This document shows, one piece after another, positions 42,918 through 50,303 of a stretch of 64,000 nt of DNA (its first letter is position 1; each line of letters opens with the position of its first letter). Below the pieces are notes generated by a model that saw only the letters and a list, made by a program, of their open reading frames with translations, was not told where the DNA came from and searched no databases. A program made the translations under genes and the position numbers. Source of the DNA: Niastella sp966211305 (GTDB lineage: Bacteria; Bacteroidota; Bacteroidia; Chitinophagales; Chitinophagaceae); contig CBIHPC010000009.1 of assembly GCA_966211305.1 (NCBI GenBank), forward strand, positions 10,624 through 74,623, read 5' to 3'.

Positions 42918-44753
42918 ATGAAACGAAATCCTTTTTTATATAAATATGCAACAGCAATGACAATGGTATTGCTGTTGCTGGTAACGTCCTGCAGTAAAAA
43001 TTTTCTCAATAAAGAACCGTTGGGTTCCTTCAATCCCGATCAACTGGCAAACGCGGCCGGTGCAAACGGACTGCTTATTGGGGCTTATCATATGATAGGT
43101 GGTATGGGTGGTGCGGCAGGTAACAACTGGGCTTCCAGTCCTTCCAACTGGGTGTTTGGCAGTGTGGCCGGTGGAGATTCCTATAAAGGTTCTACCCCAA
43201 GCGATCAGGGTGATATTGTACAAATTGAAACCTGGGCCTACAATACCAATAATCCTTACTTTAACCAGAAGTGGCAGGCATTGTACGATGGTGTGCAACG
43301 TGCCAATGAAGTATTGCGTGTATTGCCCCGGGTTACCGATATGACGGATGCAGAGAAAAAGGTGATGGAAGGGGAAGCCCGTTTTCTGCGGGGGTATTTT
43401 CATTTTGAAGCAAAGAAGCTTTGGAACAATGTGCCTTTTGTAGATGAAACCATTTTCACCGCTGCAAAGAATACCAATGTGCCGAATATCGATGACGCCG
43501 GTAATTTTATCAATATCTGGGCTAAGATAGAAGCCGATCTGGAATATAGCGCAGCGAACCTGCCTGCCACGCAAACACAGGTAGGAAGGGTCAACAAATC
43601 GGCAGCAATCGCATTCCTGGGTAAAATATTCCTGTATCAACATAAATACGCACAGGCAAAAGAACAGTTCGATAAGCTCATTCCCGCAGCCTATGGTGGC
43701 ACAGGTAATGGCGTAACTTCAGGCGGAAAGGCATATAAACTGGTAAATTTCCAGGATAATTTCAATGCGGCTACAGATAACAGTGCAGAATCCATTTTTG
43801 CTTACCAGGCTTCAGTGAACGATGGTTCAGGTACCAACGGTAACCATGGCGATGCCCTCAACCTGCCTAACAGCGCCGGCCCCGGCGGTTGCTGCGGTTT
43901 CAATAACCCTACCATGTCGCTTGCTAATTCTTATAAAACTGATGCCGACGGGTTGCCGATGTTCGACACGTACAACAGCACACCGAATGTAAGTGACCCT
44001 GCAGGAGCCTATACCGGTACACTCGATCCGCGGATAGATCTCACAATGGGCCGCCCCGGTATTCCTTATTTCGACTGGGGTCCAACACCTGGCGATGCCT
44101 GGATCCGTGATCCGGCCACCAACGGCTATTTCAGCCCTAAGAAAAATGCCTATGCGAAAGTGCAACAGGACCTGTTATCATCAACAGAAACCAGTTTCTG
44201 GGGGCCTACGCAGATCACAGCAAACAATGTAAATATTATTCGCTTCGCCGATGTACTGTTGTGGGCTGCCGAGTGTGAAATAGAAGTAGGAAGCCCGGAT
44301 AAAGCGCTTGAATATGTAAACCATATTCGTGCACGGGCGGCAGATGCTTCCGGCTGGGTATACAGCGGCAGCGATTATGATGCCGGCAGCGGAAAATATA
44401 TCACCAGAACAACCCCGGCCGACGATTATAATATCGGTGAATATCCCCCGGGTGCTTTTGCCGATAAAACATATGCATTGAAGGCAATTCGGTTTGAAAG
44501 AAAACTGGAACTGGCCATGGAAGGCCACCGCTTTTTCGACCTGGCGCGGTGGGACAATGGCACGGGTACCGTGATGGCGGCTGAACTGAATGCATTTGCT
44601 GCTGCAGAAAAGCAGCGCCCGACAATTTTCAATATCAACCAGTCGGCCGCATTTACGCCCAAAAAGAATGAGTATTACCCGATACCACAAACGCAGATAG
44701 ACATACATAACGCCACCGGAAAAATAAACCTGAAACAAAATACCGGCTATTAA
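42918..44753 (+). CDS. RagB/SusD-family nutrient-binding outer-membrane lipoprotein
   Basis: 611 residues. Lipoprotein signal with lipobox in VTSCSKNFLN (Cys near residue 26), the SusD helical TPR-like scaffold (YDGVQRANEVLRVLPRV, FLRGYFHFEAKKLWNNVPF) and the C-terminal SusD segment IRFERKLELAMEGHRFFDLA and YYPIPQTQIDIHN. Caps the SusC-like barrel and binds the nutrient on the cell surface. A Cys pair (GGCCGFN, near residue 325) is unusual in this family. Followed by a strong terminator. Confidence 0.97.
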   Translation: MKRNPFLYKYATAMTMVLLLLVTSCSKNFLNKEPLGSFNPDQLANAAGANGLLIGAYHMIGGMGGAAGNNWASSPSNWVFGSVAGGDSYKGSTPSDQGDIVQIETWAYNTNNPYFNQKWQALYDGVQRANEVLRVLPRVTDMTDAEKKVMEGEARFLRGYFHFEAKKLWNNVPFVDETIFTAAKNTNVPNIDDAGNFINIWAKIEADLEYSAANLPATQTQVGRVNKSAAIAFLGKIFLYQHKYAQAKEQFDKLIPAAYGGTGNGVTSGGKAYKLVNFQDNFNAATDNSAESIFAYQASVNDGSGTNGNHGDALNLPNSAGPGGCCGFNNPTMSLANSYKTDADGLPMFDTYNSTPNVSDPAGAYTGTLDPRIDLTMGRPGIPYFDWGPTPGDAWIRDPATNGYFSPKKNAYAKVQQDLLSSTETSFWGPTQITANNVNIIRFADVLLWAAECEIEVGSPDKALEYVNHIRARAADASGWVYSGSDYDAGSGKYITRTTPADDYNIGEYPPGAFADKTYALKAIRFERKLELAMEGHRFFDLARWDNGTGTVMAAELNAFAAAEKQRPTIFNINQSAAFTPKKNEYYPIPQTQIDIHNATGKINLKQNTGY

Positions 44754-44793
44754 CCGGTTGACGATAATGTAATAGATTGAATGTACATAATGA

Positions 44794-44842
44794 GCCGTCC
44801 CGGTCCTGGCGGAAAGCCAAAGGACCGGGACGGCCTGTTTTT
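44794..44842 (+). terminator. Intrinsic terminator of the susC-susD pair
   Basis: Perfect 14-bp stem GCCGTCCCGGTCCT (44794-44807) with AGGACCGGGACGGC (44821-44834), an inner GGC/GCC extension around GGAAA, then CTGTTTTT. Confidence 0.94.
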
Positions 44843-44904
44843 ACCCGGATCTGTGTGCAGTTGCTGCCTCAAAACCCTGATGCTGCCATTTCGCCCAATA
44901 ATTC

Positions 44905-44912
44905 TACTTTTG
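44905..44912 (+). promoter_or_regulatory. -7 promoter element of the rRNA methyltransferase gene
   Basis: TACTTTTG matches TAnnTTTG, about 105 bp before the start codon. Only CTG stands at the -33 distance. Transcription from here would include the perfect hairpin at 44929-44976 and the shared leader at 44978-45019. Confidence 0.6.
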
Positions 44913-44928
44913 CGCGAATGAAACGTCC

Positions 44929-44976
44929 ATGGCAAAATTTTCATTAAGACACACAGGATAATGAAAATTTTGCCAT
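44929..44976 (+). promoter_or_regulatory. Perfect 18-bp inverted repeat in the leader
   Basis: ATGGCAAAATTTTCATTA (44929-44946) and TAATGAAAATTTTGCCAT (44959-44976) are exact reverse complements around a 12-nt loop. In RNA this is an 18-bp hairpin without a following U-run, lying between the promoter and the shared 42-nt leader. It may regulate translation or RNA stability. Confidence 0.9.
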
Positions 44977-44977
44977 A

Positions 44978-45019
44978 GTAAGTTCCATCTGGCAAAAACC
45001 CAATTATTATTTTCAGATG
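44978..45019 (+). repeat. Duplicated 42-nt leader, copy 2
   Basis: Differs from 28912-28953 at four positions only; begins GTAAGTTCCATCTGGC and ends TATTTTCAGATG with the start codon. The sequences upstream and the genes downstream of the two copies are unrelated. Confidence 0.9.
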
Positions 45020-46189
45020 AATCAGGTAATCTTAAAAAAGAAGATCAGCCAGCGGGTGGCTAACGGGCATCCCTGGATCTTCGCCAATGAAGTGAATGAA
45101 GCCCCGGAAGGTGTTGAACCCGGCGCCATTGTAGATGTGTACACCCATGATAAAAAGTTTATCGGGAAAGGCTATTTCAATCCCCGTTCGCAGATACTGG
45201 TGCGGTTGCTTACCCGCAAAAAAGACGATGTGGTGAATGAGGACTTCTTTTACAACCGCCTGCTGGAGGCCTGGAAATACCGCCGGCAACTGGGTTATGT
45301 AGAGAATTGCCGGCTGATCTTCGGTGAGGCCGACAACCTGCCGCAAATGATCATCGATAAGTTCAACGACTATTTCGTTATTCAAACCCTGGCCCTGGGT
45401 ATCGATGTGTGGAAACCAGCCATAGTAGCGGCCCTCGAAAAGATCTTCAGGCCAAAAGGAATATACGAACGCAATGATGTGCCGGTGCGCGAACTGGAAG
45501 GGTTGCCCCAGCAGAAAGGTTTTCTTTCTGCGCCGTTCGATACGAAGATTACCATTCAGGAGAATGGGTTGAAGTTCTATGTGGATATCGAAAATGGTCA
45601 AAAGACCGGTTATTTTCTCGATCAGCAGGACAACCGCCGTGCCATTCAGCATATTGTAAAAGGGGCCGACGTATTGGGTGCGTTTACCTATACCGGAACG
45701 TTTGAAATTCATGCAGCGCACTATGGCGCCAGATCGGTGCTTGGACTGGATATTTCACAGAACGCGGTTGACCAGGCAAACCGCAATGCGGCCCTCAATG
45801 GGGTAGATAACATCTGCAAATTCGAATGTATGAATGCGTTTGATGTGCTGAAGGCCTGGGCCCGCGAGGGAAAACAATATGATGTGGTAATGCTCGATCC
45901 GCCTTCGTTTACCAAAACAAGGGACAATATTCAAAAGGCCATTACCGGATATAAAGAGATCAACCTGCGGGGAATGAAGCTGGTGAAACCCGGTGGTTTC
46001 CTGGTAACCTCCAGTTGTACCAACCTGGTGCAGCCCGACCTGTTCCTGCAGATCATTCAGTTAGCGGCGAAGGATGCCCGAAGAAAGATCAGGCAGGTGA
46101 CATTTCAAACCCAGTCGGCCGATCACCCGATCGTTTGGGAATGGGAGAATACCCATTACCTGAAGTTTTTGATAGTGCAGGTACTTTAA
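45017..46189 (+). CDS. Class I SAM-dependent rRNA methyltransferase (RlmI-like)
   Basis: 390 residues. N-terminal PUA domain (about 1-80; VILKKKISQRVANGHPWIFA) and a Rossmann methyltransferase domain with SAM motif LGAFTYTGTFEIHA, GLDISQNAVDQANRN and catalytic-loop MLDPPSFTK, plus the C-terminal TSSCTNLV. This is the m5C rRNA methyltransferase architecture (RlmI/YccW in E. coli); the exact target base is inferred. Single gene with an elaborate leader: a -7 element, a perfect 18-bp hairpin and the 42-nt leader shared with another gene. Confidence 0.93.
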   Translation: MNQVILKKKISQRVANGHPWIFANEVNEAPEGVEPGAIVDVYTHDKKFIGKGYFNPRSQILVRLLTRKKDDVVNEDFFYNRLLEAWKYRRQLGYVENCRLIFGEADNLPQMIIDKFNDYFVIQTLALGIDVWKPAIVAALEKIFRPKGIYERNDVPVRELEGLPQQKGFLSAPFDTKITIQENGLKFYVDIENGQKTGYFLDQQDNRRAIQHIVKGADVLGAFTYTGTFEIHAAHYGARSVLGLDISQNAVDQANRNAALNGVDNICKFECMNAFDVLKAWAREGKQYDVVMLDPPSFTKTRDNIQKAITGYKEINLRGMKLVKPGGFLVTSSCTNLVQPDLFLQIIQLAAKDARRKIRQVTFQTQSADHPIVWEWENTHYLKFLIVQVL

Positions 46190-46204
46190 TGCGTTTATAA
46201 TCAT

Positions 46205-46247
46205 AACAGGCAAGTTGTTGATTACAAGCAGCATGCCTGTTTTTTTA
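46205..46247 (+). terminator. Terminator of the rRNA methyltransferase gene
   Basis: AACAGGCA (46205-46212) pairs with TGCCTGTT (46234-46241), followed by T residues to 46247. Loop of 21 nt. Confidence 0.75.
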
Positions 46248-46274
46248 TATCAGGAAGGGTTGGGTTCCCCGGCA

Positions 46275-46541
46275 TTTCCATAATTATAAACGCCCGTTTA
46301 AAATTACAAACCATACTTCCATAATTACAAACACCCCATTTGTAATTACGGAACATGCTTCCGTAATTCTGGAACCCCTGTTTGTAATTACAAACCATGC
46401 TTTTAAAATTATAAATGGCCGTTTATAGTTACAAACGACCCATTTGTAATCGCAAACCATACATCTGGAATTACAACGGCCCAATTTGTAATCGCAAACA
46501 ATATACTTGTAATTATAAACAACCTGTTTGTAATTACAACA
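46275..46541. repeat. 13-copy, 21-bp-period array of palindromic units
   Basis: The AATT (or AATC/AGTT) centre recurs at 46282, 46302, 46323, 46344, 46365, 46386, 46407, 46427, 46448, 46469, 46490, 46511 and 46532, that is every 21 bp with two steps of 20. The best units carry the palindrome TTTGTAATTACAAA; weaker units deviate in one arm. It fills the gap between two convergent genes. The two 20-bp steps break any constant reading frame, so it is not taken as coding. Confidence 0.92.
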
Positions 46542-46589
46542 AGGGCTCCCTGAAATATAGAATGGAGTAAGCTATGAACGCCCGGGCAC

Positions 46590-46619
46590 AAAAAAAGTCT
46601 CCCGATGTAGCGGGAGACT
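46590..46619 (-). terminator. Intrinsic terminator of the small T9SS gene
   Basis: AGTCTCCCG (46596-46604) with CGGGAGACT (46611-46619), 9-bp stem; on the minus strand seven U follow (46596-46590). Confidence 0.9.
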
Positions 46620-46643
46620 ATATAAATAAGTTGGAATAATCTA

Positions 46644-46979
46644 TTACTTGGAAACCTGGAACTTTCCCGAATCGATCACCTTTCCGTTTTTATCTTTTAA
46701 CTGGAAAATATAGATACCACGGTAAAAGTCGTTGAGGTTAACCGTAGTTTTAGGCGAAATGTTATTGATTTCCTGTACTTTTTTGCCAATAAAGTTAAAG
46801 ATCTGCAGGTTCAGCGATTTTTCGTATCCGCGTTGGAAATCGAAGGTGATCATTGAGGTAGCAGGGTTCGGGTAGAACTTTACGACAGGGGTTGCAGGCT
46901 CCTGTCCAGGGTTTCGGTCCTGGCTTTTCGCTGTGAATGACAATAAAAGGATAGTGGACAATGCGTAAAAAATCTTCAT
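46644..46979 (-). CDS. Very small T9SS type A sorting-domain protein
   Basis: 111 residues from the ATG at 46979: signal peptide MKIFYALSTILLLSFTAKSQ, about 15 linker residues (DRNPGQEPATP) and then a complete type IX secretion type A C-terminal domain (VVKFYPNPATSMITFDFQRG to GIYIFQLKDKNGKVIDSGKF). Nothing remains as cargo between signal and sorting domain. It may be a free-standing surface or secreted CTD, or a remnant of a larger protein. The minus-strand -7 element TATTTTTG (reverse complement at 47026-47033) supports this start over a longer frame to 47099. Confidence 0.82.
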   Translation of the reverse strand: MKIFYALSTILLLSFTAKSQDRNPGQEPATPVVKFYPNPATSMITFDFQRGYEKSLNLQIFNFIGKKVQEINNISPKTTVNLNDFYRGIYIFQLKDKNGKVIDSGKFQVSK

Positions 46980-47128
46980 GCGCGATGATATTTTACAGTT
47001 ATTGCTCAAGATATTTCCTTTTAACCAAAAATACAACTCCTTTAGCATATAACCTGCGGTTGATAGGGGATTCTGCTTACAAAAATTGTACACAGTCAAT
47101 AATTTAACCCTATTTTAATTGATTATAA

Positions 47129-47578
47129 TCAAGTGATTGTGCGAAGGGTTGACTGAATGCCCTCGAAATTTGGAAAATCGCCCGCCTTTTCAAGTATTTC
47201 AGAAAAACGGATGTTGCCCTCCCGGTCGATAACAAACGATGCCCGTTTCGACACCCCTTTCATATTATAATTCCATTCCTCGTATAAACTGTTATACAAT
47301 TTCGATACTTCCTTATTGAAGTCGCTCAGCAGGGGAAAATTGAAACCCTGTTCTTCCCTGAATTTAGCCAGGGTATACAGGGAGTCGACACTAATGCCCA
47401 ACACCTGCGCATCTACATTATTGAACAACGCCATATTATCGCGTACATAACAAAGTTCTTTTGTACAAACGCTGGTAAACGCCAGCGGGAAGAAAAGCAG
47501 TACCACGTTCTTTCCTTTAAAGTCGTGCAAACTAACCGGGTGCTTAGCCGTATCGAAAAGGGTAAAATCTGGAGCCAT
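47129..47578 (-). CDS. Peroxiredoxin (AhpC/TSA, Bcp/AhpE-like)
   Basis: 149 residues: thioredoxin fold beginning MAPDFTLFDTAKHPVSLHDF, peroxidatic Cys in PLAFTSVCTKELC (with a nearby second Cys) and the conserved RASFVIDREGNIRF. Reduces peroxides in the cytoplasm. Homologues usually have several residues before APDF; here the ATG is formed where a repeat word (AATTATCAAATT) meets the gene, so the N-terminus may have been trimmed by the repeat (inference). No other in-frame start is available upstream before a stop codon. Confidence 0.92.
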   Translation of the reverse strand: MAPDFTLFDTAKHPVSLHDFKGKNVVLLFFPLAFTSVCTKELCYVRDNMALFNNVDAQVLGISVDSLYTLAKFREEQGFNFPLLSDFNKEVSKLYNSLYEEWNYNMKGVSKRASFVIDREGNIRFSEILEKAGDFPNFEGIQSTLRTIT

Positions 47579-47680
47579 AATTTGATAATTTGCTAATGTG
47601 CTTATATGCTAATGAAATACAGATAGCGTATTTCATTGGCGTTTAGTGATGCGCAAATTAGTTAATAATCACATTATTGG
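47579..47680. repeat. Inverted 8-bp-word element upstream of the peroxiredoxin gene
   Basis: Left arm GATAATTT GCTAATGT GCTTATAT GCTAATGA directly follows (plus strand) the start codon of the peroxiredoxin; right arm GCAAATTA GTTAATAA TCACATTA. The core shares AATGAAATACAG with the element at 29520. Confidence 0.88.
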
Positions 47681-47796
47681 ATGATGGATTTGGCGCTCGC
47701 CTGTATTTGAAGTTAACTTTTGTTCAGGCAGATGCTAACGCAAAATTCAGTCTTGCATATTTTTAAGTTTCGAAAAAATAAGAACAGCTGCACAGC

Positions 47797-47833
47797 GTAT
47801 TAGCACATTAGCACATTTGCTATTTGTCCATTA
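47797..47833. repeat. 8-bp ATTAGCAC array reaching a stop codon
   Basis: ATTAGCAC ATTAGCAC ATTTGCTA TTTGTCCA TTA; the last TTA is the reverse complement of the stop codon of the unknown secreted protein. Probably the far arm of the same gap-filling repeat as 47579-47680. Confidence 0.8.
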
Positions 47834-48403
47834 GTTCGTAGCCAACGATAAAATATTTTTTTGCAACTCAATGTATCTCTTATAAAACCTTCGTAGCGGT
47901 TCGTATTGCGGATCGCGGAACGACAAATCGGCTAATCCATTTCCCACGGTAACGTATTGTATCAGCATGTCGTGATCGAAGAAGAACACTTCGCCGTGTT
48001 TTATTTCATCTTCATAGTAAGACATAAAATCAGTTTCGTATAATTCCATACAAATCAACCGTCCCCGGTTCAGGTAAAAGGTTTCTGTATACTCCAGTGA
48101 ATCTATGCGGTAGCGAACCTCAAAAACAATGATGTTTTTATTGTGAATGGTGTAATACCAGGTTTCTTTAAGCGGCTCGTCTTTACGCAGGATCTTATTG
48201 AGATAAAAAGTGCGTTGCGAGTGAAGGGAGAGACTATCCGTTTCATGTATCACCTGGTCGATATTTGTTCGCCAGTCATACCTGCTTTGACTAAACGCAG
48301 ATTGAGAAATGGTTAATGCAACAATGGCCATCAGCATTGCCAAAGGCAGTCCGTTTGGTTGGCTCGGACGCCGGAAAGTCCGTATCGCTGCGGGGATTCT
48401 CAT
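47831..48403 (-). CDS. Secreted protein of unknown function
   Basis: 190 residues; hydrophobic signal segment at about 18-38 (PLAMLMAIVALTISQSAFSQ) after a basic N-terminus. The mature part is about 150 residues, rich in Tyr, Glu and Arg, with predicted beta strands (ETWYYTIHNKNIIVFEVRYR) and a helical end. No family is recognised. Single gene. Confidence 0.72.
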   Translation of the reverse strand: MRIPAAIRTFRRPSQPNGLPLAMLMAIVALTISQSAFSQSRYDWRTNIDQVIHETDSLSLHSQRTFYLNKILRKDEPLKETWYYTIHNKNIIVFEVRYRIDSLEYTETFYLNRGRLICMELYETDFMSYYEDEIKHGEVFFFDHDMLIQYVTVGNGLADLSFRDPQYEPLRRFYKRYIELQKNILSLATN

Positions 48404-48629
48404 GTTTATTAAATTTAAGATTTTATCAGCGAATTAAAAATATCAAACACGAAAAAAATATGCATGTGGATTAGTTTTCCGGGTAGGAACGATAAAGGTG
48501 GTTATGGTCTCGCACAAAAGGAAAAGGGTCGCAGTTAGTGGATGAGCCGGGGGCCAATTCTATATTACAATAAGTGTACCCGGCAGTGTGCTTTGTACTG
48601 TTCGTTAAACATTTATTTCTAAAATTTCA

Positions 48630-48674
48630 GCAAACGTTTGCGTGTTTGTTTTGTGGGGCAGTTAGGTATTTTTG
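48630..48674 (+). promoter_or_regulatory. Promoter with LacI-type palindrome before the broken GH27 gene
   Basis: A perfect 12-bp palindrome GCAAACGTTTGC (48630-48641) of the LacI/PurR operator form lies just upstream of TTTG (48645-48648), 18-nt spacer and TATTTTTG (48667-48674). This suggests that the alpha-galactosidase was once under a LacI-family sugar regulator. The rest of the gap 48404-48629 shows nothing recognisable. Confidence 0.65.
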
Positions 48675-48731
48675 GTTGAAAGGCTTCTAAATCATTGCTG
48701 TTTAATCCGCATCACCCTCGAAACCGAATGT

Positions 48732-50274
48732 ATGATCCTGAAAAAGCTTGCAACCACTTTCTGTATTACTCTCATGGCATTATTCGTAAGATCGCAATCA
48801 TCCGTTGCTTTAACGCCGCCGATGGGATGGAATAGCTGGAACCTGTTTGAAGAAGAAGTATCCGATAAACTGATCAGGGAAATAGCCGACGCCATGGTAA
48901 GCTCGGGTATGTCCCGCGCCGGTTATCAATACATTGTGATTGGCGATTTTTGGGTGGGCGGCCGCAATGCCAAAAATGAATTGTTTCCCGATCCTGTACG
49001 TTTTCCCAATGGAATAAAAGCGCTGGCCGATTACGTTCACTCAAAAGGATTATAGCTCGGGATCTATTCCGATGCTGCAACCCTTACCTGTGGCGGCGTT
49101 AGGGGCAGTTACAATTTTGAGGAACGCGACGCCACAACTTTTGCAAAATGGGGAATCGACTACCTCAAGTATGATTATTGTAATGCGCCCGACGATATGT
49201 TAACCGCGTTTACCCGTTACAAAAAAATGGGCGATGCACTGCCCAGCACCGGACGGCCGATTGTATATAGCATTTGCGAATGGGGCCAGCGGCAACCCTG
49301 GCTTTGGGCATGCGCCGCCGGCGGTCATTTATGGCGCACCACCCGGGATATGCGGGATACCCGGCTAAGCGATCGATACGATAATGGTCATAACGGCATC
49401 ATGAATACCATAGATAAACAAAAGGAGCTTGAAAAGTATACCGGTGCCGGCGGTTGGAACGATCCCGGCCTGCTGGTAACCGGTTTAACGGGCAAAGGCA
49501 AATCTTCTTCCCTTAACGGACGCTTTACCGGCTGCAGCCTGACCGAATACCGCTCCCGGTTTTCGGTCTGGTGCATGCTGGCCGCACCACCGATGGTTAA
49601 CCCCGATGTTCGCCATATGAACACGGCAGTGAAAGCCATTCTGCTCAACAAAGAATTGATTGCCATCGATCAGGATGTATTAGGCAGTCAGGCATCGGTG
49701 ATCATCGATGCAAACGGCTGGCTGGTGTTTAAAAAAGAATTGTCGAACGACCGCTATGCGATCTGTGTGCTTAACCGGCAACATGTTGCCGCCTCCTTTT
49801 CTTTCAACCTGGAGTGCGCACTTAAAATGCATGGCCGGTGGAATGCGCGGGAAATATTTACGAAAAGAAAGCAGGTCTTCACGCTGGTAAAACAGGAAGT
49901 CCTTTCGCACAAAATGGTAGCCGACCAATTGGGAATTTCACCGGCCACGGTTGAAAAAAAGGTTGGTTTGCCACTCCGGTTTATAAGAAATGGGTTGCTG
50001 AAAAATGCTGCAAGAATCGGGGGTGTATATCGTGATCACCCGGGGTACGCCGCCTAATATTTCACTCAATGCTTTTGACAACAATACCACCGCGGTATGG
50101 CATACCCAGTGGAAACTGGCCAAACCGCCGCACCCGCATTTTTTAAAAGTTGATATGAACGTAACCAACGGCATGCATGGTTTTTATTTTACGGGAAGTA
50201 ACAATACGGCGTTTTTTAGCGTCTATATTTTCGAACAACCGTTTGCGTTCGGTTTTTTGTTTGCGCGAACTTAA
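48732..50274 (+). pseudogene. Broken, chimeric GH27 alpha-galactosidase
   Basis: An ATG at 48732 opens a signal peptide and GH27 barrel (LTPPMGWNSWNLF). An in-frame TAG at 49053-49055 interrupts it at HSKGL-stop-LGIYSDAATL, where homologues read GLKLGIYSD; one base change from a lysine codon explains this. The same frame continues to 50057 with the nucleophile motif YLKYDYC and the acid/base region AAPPMVNPDVRHMN intact. Near 49865 GH27 sequence changes into a segment like region 4 of an ECF sigma factor (QVFTLVKQEVLSHK, ADQLGISPATVEKKV). Downstream, in another frame (about 50020-50205), follows an F5/8 type C (discoidin) fragment: LNAFDNNTTAVWHTQWKLAK. The oxyanion-side IDDCW motif is also altered to IGDFW. 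Not expected to make active enzyme without readthrough. Confidence 0.82.
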
Positions 50275-50303
50275 TTTTATGCCATTGCCAATATTCTCTC
50301 TAC

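Noticed and set aside
46284..46591. Minus-strand ORFs over the 21-bp array translating to heptad-like ITN repeats
   Set aside because: Two 20-bp steps shift the frame within the array, the ORFs overlap in different frames and no start signal or signal peptide fits; treated as non-coding repeat.
49088..50057. Independent intact alpha-galactosidase gene starting downstream of the amber codon
   Set aside because: It would lack the signal peptide and first barrel strands including the substrate-binding GWNSW region.
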